DNA from: UBA7803 sp041395905
GTDB taxonomy: Bacteria; Pseudomonadota; Gammaproteobacteria; Pseudomonadales; Azotimanducaceae
Reading direction: 5' to 3'
NCBI GenBank assembly: GCA_041395905.1
Contig: JAWKZP010000011.1
Coordinates: 1 to 64,000, forward strand
DNA: 64,000 bases
Shown piece by piece: positions 17,971 to 25,561 of this stretch (position 1 is its first letter; every line of letters begins with the position of its first letter). A model generated the notes under the pieces. That model was not told where the DNA came from. It worked only from the letters and a program-made list of their open reading frames with translations, and made no database searches. The translations under genes and the position numbers were made by a program.

Positions 17971-19011
17971 CTACAAAAGCGTTTCCGCCAGCAGCTGCAG
18001 TGCTTCCGGTTGCTGCGAGCCGATCAGCATGCTGGAGACGTGTCCCTGCTTGCCTGCCGCGACCCAGCGCTGCAGCCGATCCTTGATGCGGTCTGCAGGA
18101 CCCACCAGATGGCAGGCGTCGATCAGTTCGGCCGGGACCGCCGCCATGGCTTCGTCCTTGCGTCCCGCCAGATACAGGTCCTGAATCTTCACGGCTGCTT
18201 CTTCGAAGCCGAGGCGTTTCGCATAGTCGTTGTAGAAGTTCTTGTCCCGTGCGCCCATGCCGCCGATGTACAGCGCCATGCTGCCGCGAATCGGCATCAT
18301 GCACTTCTCGACGTCGTCGCCGACGATGCAGGTGACGAACGGCGCGATGTCGAACCGGGTCAGGTCCTTGCCGTTGCCCGCCTTCGCAAAACCCTTGCGG
18401 ATGGGTTCCTCGAACACGTGGTACTGCTCCGGGTCCATCCACACCGGGAAGAAGCCGTCGGCTACTTCCGCCGCAGCGGCAACACCTGCCGGGGTGATGG
18501 TGGCAGCGTAGATGGGGATGTCTTCCTCGCAGTGCAGAATGCTCTTCAGCGGCTTGCCGAGCCCGGTAGCGCCCGGGCCCGTGTACGGCAGCTGATACAT
18601 CTCGCCGTCGAAAGTCGCCGGACCCTCGCGCCGGATGATCTGCTTCATGATCTGGATGTATTCCCTGAGCCGGGTCACCGGTTTGCCGTAGGGCACCCCG
18701 TGCCAGCCCTCCACCACCTGCGGGCCCGATGCGCCGACGCCGCAGATGAACCGCCCGCCGGAAAGCTCCGCCAGCGACATTGCCGTCATCGCAGCCATGG
18801 CGGGCGTGCGCGCAGGCATCTGCATGATGGCCGTGCCGGCTTTGATCTTCGTGGTCTGGGCGAGGATCCATGCCGCCGGCGTGACCGCGTCCGAGCCGTA
18901 GGCTTCCGCAGTCCAGATCGACTCGTAACCCAGATTTTCCGCGTGCCGGACGGCGTCGATCGGAATGCTCATCTTGCGCCCGGAGTAACCGGATATCAGG
19001 CCTAGCTTCAT
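17971..19011 (-). CDS. LLM-class flavin-dependent oxidoreductase
   Basis: 346-residue TIM-barrel protein of the luciferase-like monooxygenase family. The N terminus (KLGLISGYSG) and GGRFICGVGASGPQVVEGWHG are characteristic of F420-dependent or FMN-dependent LLM enzymes annotated in mycobacteria and some proteobacteria. Whether it uses F420 or FMN cannot be decided here. It lies upstream of the Mo-hydroxylase operon on the same strand, and both may act on one degradation pathway (inference). Two dyads lie upstream of its ATG. Confidence 0.82.
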   Translation of the reverse strand: MKLGLISGYSGRKMSIPIDAVRHAENLGYESIWTAEAYGSDAVTPAAWILAQTTKIKAGTAIMQMPARTPAMAAMTAMSLAELSGGRFICGVGASGPQVVEGWHGVPYGKPVTRLREYIQIMKQIIRREGPATFDGEMYQLPYTGPGATGLGKPLKSILHCEEDIPIYAATITPAGVAAAAEVADGFFPVWMDPEQYHVFEEPIRKGFAKAGNGKDLTRFDIAPFVTCIVGDDVEKCMMPIRGSMALYIGGMGARDKNFYNDYAKRLGFEEAAVKIQDLYLAGRKDEAMAAVPAELIDACHLVGPADRIKDRLQRWVAAGKQGHVSSMLIGSQQPEALQLLAETLL

Positions 19012-19037
19012 GAAAAATCCCTCAGAAACAAATTGCA

Positions 19038-19134
19038 GACCACCCTGTCAGGTGGTCGGGTGCCTGCACCCCGTTCGGCAGCCGGATGTGCGTCGTCAGG
19101 CGGATCAACATAGCAAATCCGTGCCGTACGGCAC
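19038..19134. promoter_or_regulatory. two dyad elements upstream of the LLM oxidoreductase gene
   Basis: The first is GACCACC (19038-19044), loop CTGTCA, GGTGGTC (19051-19057), a perfect 7-bp stem 27 bases ahead of the ATG. The second is GTGCCGTACGGCAC (19121-19134), a perfect 14-bp palindrome. Both sit in the 145-bp gap before the glutaredoxin gene. They could be operators for a repressor such as a TetR protein; none is encoded next to them. Confidence 0.35.
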
Positions 19135-19156
19135 AACGCCAGGCCGGACCACGCGG

Positions 19157-19465
19157 TCAGCCGGACTGATAGTAGCCGCGCAGGTAGGCGATGATGTCCA
19201 GGGACTCGTACAGCCAGCGTCTGTCGCCCTGGGTGGTATCAATGCGCAGGCAGGGTACCTGCGTGCTGCCACCGCCTTCCAGCAGCTCGCGACGCGCCTC
19301 GGCATCCCTGAGCACGTCGCGCAGCTCTATCTCGATGCCCGCTTCCGCCAGATAGCGCAGCACACGCTGGCAGAACGGGCAGCTCGCGTACTGATACAGC
19401 ACGTGCTGCTCCGTGCGGGCACCGGCCTGTACCTGCGATTCTGTCTGGGATTGCATCTGGGGCAT
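19157..19465 (-). CDS. glutaredoxin-like protein (CPFC active site)
   Basis: About 102 residues with a thioredoxin fold: YQYASCPFCQRVLRYL carries the CPFC redox motif, STQVPCLRI gives the cis-proline loop, and YESLDIIAYL the C-terminal helix, as in glutaredoxin/GST-N domains. It would reduce protein disulfides or glutathione mixed disulfides in the cytoplasm. Start is uncertain: ATGs at 19507, 19465 and 19456 are in frame and none has a strong ribosome site. 19465 was chosen as the compromise. Confidence 0.78.
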   Translation of the reverse strand: MPQMQSQTESQVQAGARTEQHVLYQYASCPFCQRVLRYLAEAGIEIELRDVLRDAEARRELLEGGGSTQVPCLRIDTTQGDRRWLYESLDIIAYLRGYYQSG

Positions 19466-19578
19466 CGATCGTACCGGGAGTTCGGCGAGGGCGCCGCAGT
19501 ATGCCACAACCGCCCTCGGCTACAATCGATACGGATGCCTGAGTAGAATCCAGCCTCGCCACTCGAGCCGGAGCCGCC

Positions 19579-20280
19579 ATGAGCAACCGCCAGTCCCGTC
19601 AGGTCACGCGCACGCGCAACACCATCATCGCGTTCGTAGCGCTGGTCGCAATCATCGTCATCGGCTACGGCACGCTGTACAGCACCGGCGTGACCGAGGG
19701 CGAATTTGCCGAAGGCGAGCACTATCGCGTAATCGAAGATGCCAAGCCGCGCCGGCCCGGCGCGCCCATCGAGGTGCGCGAGTTCTTTTCCTACGGGTGC
19801 ATTCACTGCCGCAACTTCGACCCGCTCATCGAGGAGTGGCTGCAGACCCTGCCCGCGGACGTCCGTTTCGAACGCTCGCCCGTGGTGTTCTCGCCCATGT
19901 GGACACTGCTGGCACAGACTTACTTTGCGCTCGACGCGCTCGGCGCCCTCGCCGAGAACCATCAGCGGCTGTTTCGTGCCATTCACGACAACGGCCGCCA
20001 GTTCCTGTCCGCCGATATGCTCGCCGATTTCGTCGACGGCCACGGCGTGACCCGCGAGCAGTTTCTGGAAGCCTTCAACTCGGCTCCGGTACGGCGCAAG
20101 GTAGGCGCCACCGAGCAGCTGCAGCGCGAGTTGGGCATCGCCAGCGTACCCACGCTGGTGGTGGACGACCGGTACGTCGTGGGCATGGACGTAGGGCGCA
20201 AGACCGCGCTCGACGTGGTGAACCACCTCATCGAGCTGGAGCGGAATTCGGCCCCGGGGAGCGCGGCGGCGGCTGACTGA
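19579..20280 (+). CDS. DsbA-family thiol:disulfide oxidoreductase, membrane-anchored
   Basis: 233-residue protein with an uncleaved-looking N-terminal helix (about 15-34) and a periplasmic DsbA domain. The active site is C74-I-H-C77 (SYGCIHCRNF); the cis-proline is in ASVPTLVV. The CIHC dipeptide differs slightly from the CPHC of E. coli DsbA, which changes redox potential in known variants. An all-alpha insert typical of DsbA lies between. No DsbB is nearby. The small four-cysteine exported proteins in this window are plausible clients (inference). Confidence 0.85.
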   Translation: MSNRQSRQVTRTRNTIIAFVALVAIIVIGYGTLYSTGVTEGEFAEGEHYRVIEDAKPRRPGAPIEVREFFSYGCIHCRNFDPLIEEWLQTLPADVRFERSPVVFSPMWTLLAQTYFALDALGALAENHQRLFRAIHDNGRQFLSADMLADFVDGHGVTREQFLEAFNSAPVRRKVGATEQLQRELGIASVPTLVVDDRYVVGMDVGRKTALDVVNHLIELERNSAPGSAAAAD

Positions 20281-20291
20281 CGCGGTCGTCG

Positions 20292-20327
20292 CTGGCGCTG
20301 ATCGTCTGGCCAACGGATCGGCGCCAG
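20292..20327. terminator. candidate bidirectional hairpin between dsbA-like and dabA genes
   Basis: CTGGCGC (20292-20298) pairs with GCGCCAG (20321-20327), continued by a T-G wobble and GATC/GATC, giving a 12-bp stem and a 12-base loop. It lies between convergent genes. No T-tract on either strand, so confidence is limited. Confidence 0.35.
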
Positions 20328-20405
20328 GCGTTCCGCACCCGGAGGCACTTCTGCCGCTCCGGGGCGGCACTTCTCACGGGCGCGGGGCGCCGTTGCCAGC
20401 CCCGC

Positions 20406-22910
20406 TCAGACGCCCGTCCAGCCGCCCTGGTAGAAGCGTTCGATGGTAGCGCCGTCATCGTCGAGCCGGAACAGGAACAGCCAGTCGTTGTCGATCAGCT
20501 GGCGCACCGTGTCGTGCCGGGCGGCGATGTCCGCAATCGCCTCCGCGGGAGCCGAGACGTACACGCTCAGGCGCTGGAATCGATGCATCCAGCGCGCGCC
20601 ATCGTGCAGCGACTGCAGCGGCAGCCCGATTCGCAGATCACCGCCGTTGCCTTCGAACACCCCCGGATTGCCGAACACGACGTTGTGCAGCACCTTGTTG
20701 CCGCTGCCGTACTTGAGATTGTCCGCCGCCGAGGCGTTGTACTGCATGTTGATCCAGTGCGTGACCAGCATGGGCGCCGTCATGATCATCTCGAGCTTCG
20801 CGAAACCGTCGTCGGCACGCCAGCAGTAGTCGTGCAGGAATGCCCGCCCTTCGAGATCGAGACCACGGGTGCGTGCGCGCGGCGCGATGATGAACGACGC
20901 GTTGTCCGCCAACCCCCATTCCGGACGCACCTGAGACCAGTCGCGCGCTCGCCGGCGCAGCGCCGAACGCAGCGATCCGTTGCCTTTGCCGGCCAGACCC
21001 AGGTCCGGCGCACGCTCCGCCCGGGCCAGCTGACCCGCCGCGTTCAGCCATGCTTGGAGCGTCGGGTCCGGCTCGGTCTGATCGAAGCAGCGCACCTCGT
21101 CCGTGGTGGTGTCGTGCAGTGCCGCCACGAATCGGGTGGCCCGGGGAATCCTGATGCCGTCCCCCTGCAGCGCTTCACGGACCGCAGGATCGTTGAGCAG
21201 CATTGCCAGCACGCGCACATTCACCTCGCCGGTCTGGCCGCCGCACGCGCCGCAGTCGAGCGCCGCTGCATGCGGGTTGTTGCGGCTCGAGCTGCCGTGG
21301 CCGACCAGCAGAACTGTGGTCGCGAAGTCTTCGACCAGGCCCATGGCACGCAGCACAGAGCCGGCCAGCTCGGCCCGCTCGGTTGCGGTCAGCTCCTGCC
21401 CATCGCGACTCAGCGTCCACGACGCATCGGCAACCAGCCGATTGACCGGATGCTGGTGGGCGGCAGGAAACAGGCTGTCCCTGAGCAGCTTGAACGCGTA
21501 GCGCAATCCCGCCGCTTCTACCACGCTGAACATCGCCGGCGCTGCATCGGTGAGCTCCGCCCAGCGCGCGCGACGGTCGAGTGCGCGGCCCCGCGCCGGG
21601 TCGGCTTGCGGCCGGTCGGTAACCCGCAATGCCGGCTTGAGCAATCCGGGGAGCTGCGGGCGCACGTAGTTGGTACCTGTCGGCTGATAGTCGATGGGCA
21701 AGCCGAAGAATCCGGCGAATCCCAGCGTGCGGATTGCCGGATCCTGCGCTTCCAGCGCGCGCCGCATGACCTCCGAGCGCACGTCGATGCAGAACACCGC
21801 CTGCAGCAACGCCGATCGGCCGGAGCCGGCGGAATTCTCAGGCTGGCCGGCATCGTCAGCGCCGGTGCTGAAGTCCGGACCCGCGGGCGGCGGTGACGGC
21901 AGCCGCAGCTGCTGGTGCAGACCCTGCTGATAGGCGAGCTCCGCTGCGCGCTGCCAGACCCAGGTGAGCTGCTGCGCGTCGCGATGCGCCTGGAACAGCA
22001 GCGCCACGCAGCCGAGCTGTTTGCGCCACAGGCAGCTCGTATGCCGGAAGCCGGCCGCGTCCGTGGCCGCCTGGTGCCGCCACAGCACCAGATCCCACGC
22101 CAGCCGGATCGCCAGCAGATCCTGCAGGAGGGCGTTGTGCGAACCGTGCAGCTGGTCCTGAAAACGCAAATACGCAATCCAGGACGCCCAGCCATTGACG
22201 TCCAACAGCAGCGCGTGCGCGTATGCGCCCGCCACCGACGCATCGGCCTCGAGCTCGGCGAAGGCCTGTGCCAGCAGCGCGTCAGGCTGCTCCGGCAGCG
22301 AGTCGAACTGCGCGTCGAGATCTGGTTCGCCCATGAGGATGCTGATGCCGCGATCGCCGCGTGTGACGCCCAGCCAGTAACGATACAGGGCCCCGCCGCG
22401 TGTGCCGGCGCGGGGCGCGGCAGCGTCGCGCCGAGGCTCTGCCAGCAGCCCGCTGCGCACCGCGGCGGCGCAGAGCTGGCTGATCTGATGGGTGATCTCG
22501 TCGCGCCATGCCATGCGGTGCTGGCGGTCCCTGACCCCGTCCAGCAGGTCGCTGACGTTGTGCCAGTGGCTGCCCGAATCCGCGTCCTCGAGATGCGCCA
22601 GCAATTGCTCGATCGACACCTCCAGACCCGCCTCGGCGGCCGCACCCTGCAGATGCGCCGGCTCGATGGAATTGCGCCACAACGAGCGGTAGTAGTCGCC
22701 GGGCATCAGGCAGCGCACTCCGCCCAGGGCCGCAAGCCGCGCGGTCACTTCCGCCAGCGGCAGATCGCGCAGCTCCCACCAGGGATTGACCGCGATGAGC
22801 TGCTCCAACGGCCAGGTGGGCGCAATACGCGAGCAGGCTTCGTCGGCGGCCTGCCGCAGCGGCGCCGACAACGCTGAGGCGCTGCTGCTGACTTCTGCAA
22901 CGGCATTCAT
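20406..22910 (-). CDS. dabA: DabA inorganic-carbon uptake subunit (DUF2309)
   Basis: 834-residue cytoplasmic-face subunit of the DAB bicarbonate/CO2 accumulation complex. The family's beta-carbonic-anhydrase-like zinc site is intact: C374 and D376 in FCIDVRSE, H538 in LVGHGSSS and C553 in LDCGACGG, matching C351, D353, H524 and C539 reported for Halothiobacillus DabA. DabA is thought to hydrate CO2 vectorially, powered by cation flow through DabB. The frame is open to 23036, but the ATG at 22910 has AGGAG eight bases ahead and overlaps the dabB stop (ATGA). Confidence 0.93.
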   Translation of the reverse strand: MNAVAEVSSSASALSAPLRQAADEACSRIAPTWPLEQLIAVNPWWELRDLPLAEVTARLAALGGVRCLMPGDYYRSLWRNSIEPAHLQGAAAEAGLEVSIEQLLAHLEDADSGSHWHNVSDLLDGVRDRQHRMAWRDEITHQISQLCAAAVRSGLLAEPRRDAAAPRAGTRGGALYRYWLGVTRGDRGISILMGEPDLDAQFDSLPEQPDALLAQAFAELEADASVAGAYAHALLLDVNGWASWIAYLRFQDQLHGSHNALLQDLLAIRLAWDLVLWRHQAATDAAGFRHTSCLWRKQLGCVALLFQAHRDAQQLTWVWQRAAELAYQQGLHQQLRLPSPPPAGPDFSTGADDAGQPENSAGSGRSALLQAVFCIDVRSEVMRRALEAQDPAIRTLGFAGFFGLPIDYQPTGTNYVRPQLPGLLKPALRVTDRPQADPARGRALDRRARWAELTDAAPAMFSVVEAAGLRYAFKLLRDSLFPAAHQHPVNRLVADASWTLSRDGQELTATERAELAGSVLRAMGLVEDFATTVLLVGHGSSSRNNPHAAALDCGACGGQTGEVNVRVLAMLLNDPAVREALQGDGIRIPRATRFVAALHDTTTDEVRCFDQTEPDPTLQAWLNAAGQLARAERAPDLGLAGKGNGSLRSALRRRARDWSQVRPEWGLADNASFIIAPRARTRGLDLEGRAFLHDYCWRADDGFAKLEMIMTAPMLVTHWINMQYNASAADNLKYGSGNKVLHNVVFGNPGVFEGNGGDLRIGLPLQSLHDGARWMHRFQRLSVYVSAPAEAIADIAARHDTVRQLIDNDWLFLFRLDDDGATIERFYQGGWTGV

Positions 22911-24475
22911 CGAGCTGTCTCCTCGGTTTGAGTATCGAGTCGTTTGGGATTGCGCCGCACCGGCAGCTGCACAGGCCAGAGCCTCAAGGTGGTACGGGTG
23001 AACCACTCGTCGAGGTACAGACCTGCGAACAACCACTCGGACAGACGTCGGGCCGGCACGCCGTCAGGCCGGAAGCGCAGCAGCCAATAAGCGCCGATCA
23101 GCAGCGTGACCAGCAACCCGACCCAGATGTCGGGCAGCCAGCCCTCCGGCACCGCAACCGCTGGAACCAGCACGCCGGCCAGATGTTTCTGGGCGAGATA
23201 CGCCAGCACCAGCGCTAGCGCCAGCCCAAGCGCCGGCACGAACGTGCCGGCGCCCCGGAGGCCACGCTCGCCGAGCAGCAGGGTCAGCGCGGCCGCAAGC
23301 AGCAGCCAGACACTGAGTGGAGCCTGCATTGCGTCCGTGCCCGTCGCCATCAGTCCCATCAGCACCAGCGGCAGCGCCCAGACGGCACCACGCAGCCAGG
23401 CCAGGCGCGACGACGCCGGCACGGGCGCCAGACGCCTCGTCAGCGCCTGTTCCGCCGCCGACCCGGCGTCGAGAAAGCTGTACGCTTTGTAGCAGCCATG
23501 CGCGACCAGGTGCAGCAGCGCCAGCTGATACAGCCCCAGGGCGCATTCCACCAGCATCAGCCCCATCTGCGCGCTGGTCGACCACGCGAGCTTGACCTTG
23601 ACGCTGACGCGGGTCCCCATGATCAGCGCGGCGAGCACGGTGGTGAGACCCGCCACCACCAGCACCAGCCATTGCGCGGCGACGGCCTGAGAAAACAGCG
23701 GCGCGAACAGAATCAGCAGATAGCCGCCCAGATTGATGATGCCGGCATGCAGCAGAGCGGATACCGGCGTGGGCGCCTCGACGACCTGAATGAGCCAGCC
23801 GTGCACAGGCAGCTGGGCGCACTTGATCAGCGCGGCCAGCGCAATCAGCAGCGCCGCCGCCTGGTCGTATCCGCTCAGCTGGGACTGCCCGACGTGGGCG
23901 ACGATCTCACTGATGTGCCAGGTGCCGTGGGCGCTGTAGAGCAGCAGGGCGGCGCACAGGAGCGCAAGCTCTGCCAGCCGCGCCAGCAGGAATTTCTTGT
24001 GCGCCGCCAGCGCGGCGCGGGAACGCTCCGGGTAGAACAGCAGCAGCTGATGCAGGCCGAGGCTGATGGCCAGCCAACCCCCCAGCAGCACCAGCAGGTG
24101 GTCGGTGAGCACGACGATGGTCACCGCGGCCAGGGTGACGTGCAGCCGCGCGACGTAGCTCGCCTCACGGGACTCACCGCTCAGGCAGGTGTGCGAGTAG
24201 CGAACCACCACCAGACCGATGAAGGTAATGAGCAGCAGCATGACCAGGCTCAGGGGCGCGGGGCTCAGCAGTCCGAGCGGCCGCCAGCCGCCCGCCGGGT
24301 CGGAGACCGACAGCAGCCCGGCCAGCACGGCCGCGGCGATGGCCGCTGCCAGCGCGAGGACGCTCGTCGTCTCGGCGGCACGCCAGCGCCAGGCGCGCGA
24401 GCTGAAGGCTCCCCCCAGCAGCAGCAGTGCAGGCACGCTGAGCAGCAGCAGGGATTGCAGGGTGAGAAGCGACAT
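22907..24475 (-). CDS. dabB: DabB membrane subunit (complex I NuoL/MrpA-like)
   Basis: 522-residue polytopic inner-membrane protein of the proton-conducting quinone-oxidoreductase family (PF00361), with about 13 hydrophobic segments. Helix regions with PTPVSALLHAG and VKLAWST carry the conserved lysine/histidine line of antiporter-like subunits. With DabA next to it, this is DabB rather than a Nuo or Mrp subunit; no other nuo or mrp gene is present. It is the first gene of the dabBA operon, with GGAG nine bases ahead of the ATG, and is read divergently from the LysR gene. Confidence 0.92.
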   Translation of the reverse strand: MSLLTLQSLLLLSVPALLLLGGAFSSRAWRWRAAETTSVLALAAAIAAAVLAGLLSVSDPAGGWRPLGLLSPAPLSLVMLLLITFIGLVVVRYSHTCLSGESREASYVARLHVTLAAVTIVVLTDHLLVLLGGWLAISLGLHQLLLFYPERSRAALAAHKKFLLARLAELALLCAALLLYSAHGTWHISEIVAHVGQSQLSGYDQAAALLIALAALIKCAQLPVHGWLIQVVEAPTPVSALLHAGIINLGGYLLILFAPLFSQAVAAQWLVLVVAGLTTVLAALIMGTRVSVKVKLAWSTSAQMGLMLVECALGLYQLALLHLVAHGCYKAYSFLDAGSAAEQALTRRLAPVPASSRLAWLRGAVWALPLVLMGLMATGTDAMQAPLSVWLLLAAALTLLLGERGLRGAGTFVPALGLALALVLAYLAQKHLAGVLVPAVAVPEGWLPDIWVGLLVTLLIGAYWLLRFRPDGVPARRLSEWLFAGLYLDEWFTRTTLRLWPVQLPVRRNPKRLDTQTEETAR

Positions 24476-24542
24476 CGATCACGGCTCCAGGGCTTGGCAC
24501 TGGGCGCGCAGTATCGACATCGGGAAACGTCACGTAAAATAG

Positions 24543-24577
24543 ATATAAATTGATATTTCGTTCTGTTTAAAAGAACG
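24543..24577. promoter_or_regulatory. two dyads in the dab/LysR divergent promoter
   Basis: Near-palindrome ATAT-A-AATT-G-ATAT (24543-24556) and perfect inverted repeat CGTTCT (24559-24564), seven bases, AGAACG (24572-24577). The second contains a T-N11-A pattern (24562 to 24574), the classic LysR-box form. The block is strikingly AT-rich against the GC-rich surroundings and also contains TATAAA-like -10 material. Both elements lie between divergent starts, as expected for an autoregulating LysR protein. Confidence 0.6.
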
Positions 24578-24617
24578 TTAACTCGGAACCTTCCTCTCAG
24601 GCCAACGGAGGCTCCTC

Positions 24618-25514
24618 GTGGCGCGGCTCAACTACCATCACCTCTACTACTTCTGGCGGGTCGCGTCGGAAGGCAACCTCACCCGTGTCGCCAGCAGCCT
24701 GCACGTCTCGCAGTCCGCGCTCTCCTCGCAGATCCGCCAGCTCGAGGAGAGCAGCGGCACGCGCCTGTTCGAACGGCAGGGCCGCGCGCTGGTGCTGACC
24801 GACAGCGGCCGCCGCGTACTTGCCTACGCCAACGACATCTTCGCCAAGGGTGAGGAGCTCGAATCGCTGTTGCGCCACGGCATCGAGCCGAAGACGCAGC
24901 TGCTGCGCATCGGCATGCTGTCCACCATCTCGCGCAACTTCATCGATGCCTTCGTCGCGCCGCTGCTGAATGACCGAACGGTGCGCTTCAGCCTGCACGC
25001 ACGCAACCTGGACGGTCTGCTGGAAGGGCTCGTGAAGCACCAGCTCGACGTCGCGTTGACCAACAGCAGCGTGCAGGGCAACGACGAGCAGGTCTGGCAG
25101 AGCCAGCTGCTCGCCCGCCAGCCGGTGTCCATAGTCGGCCCGCCGAAGGGCCGCCCACGGGGGCGGTTTCCGCGCGGCTACGCACGCAAGCGCTGGGTTC
25201 TGCCGGCGGCGCCGAGCGAGGTGCGCTCCGCGTTCGATGCGTTCTGCACCGTGCAGCAGTTCGAACCCGACGTACAGGCAGAGGCCGACGACATGGCGAT
25301 GCTGCGGCTGCTGGCCCGGGACAGCGGCGCGCTCGCGGTGTTGCCCACCGTGGTGGTGCGCGACGAAATTCAGCAGGGGGTGCTGCGCGAGTACATGAGC
25401 CTGCCCAGCGTTTTCGAGAGCTTCTACGCCATAACCATCAGGCGCAGCTTCGTGCCGGCCGTGCTGCAGGGATTGCTTGCCCCCTTCACCCAGGCAGATG
25501 CCACGCCGCCCTGA
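24618..25514 (+). CDS. LysR-family regulator, probable regulator of dabBA
   Basis: 298-residue LysR protein. The winged HTH is at about residues 4-62 (YYFWRVASEGNLTRVASSLHVSQSALSSQIRQLE) and the effector-binding domain covers about 90-290. The HTH is of the NhaR-like subgroup. The GTG at 24618 has GGAGG six bases ahead. Position directly divergent from dabBA, with LysR-box-like dyads between, suggests it senses carbon status; CO2-responsive LysR proteins such as CbbR and CmpR are the known analogues. The effector is not predictable. Confidence 0.88.
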   Translation: MARLNYHHLYYFWRVASEGNLTRVASSLHVSQSALSSQIRQLEESSGTRLFERQGRALVLTDSGRRVLAYANDIFAKGEELESLLRHGIEPKTQLLRIGMLSTISRNFIDAFVAPLLNDRTVRFSLHARNLDGLLEGLVKHQLDVALTNSSVQGNDEQVWQSQLLARQPVSIVGPPKGRPRGRFPRGYARKRWVLPAAPSEVRSAFDAFCTVQQFEPDVQAEADDMAMLRLLARDSGALAVLPTVVVRDEIQQGVLREYMSLPSVFESFYAITIRRSFVPAVLQGLLAPFTQADATPP

Positions 25515-25561
25515 GCGCGTGCGGTAGCGGGCGCTGGTCCGCCCCGCCGGATCGCCGGCCG

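Noticed and set aside
22907..24475. NuoL or MrpA subunit
   Set aside because: It is paired and overlapping with DabA, and no other complex I or Mrp gene is present.
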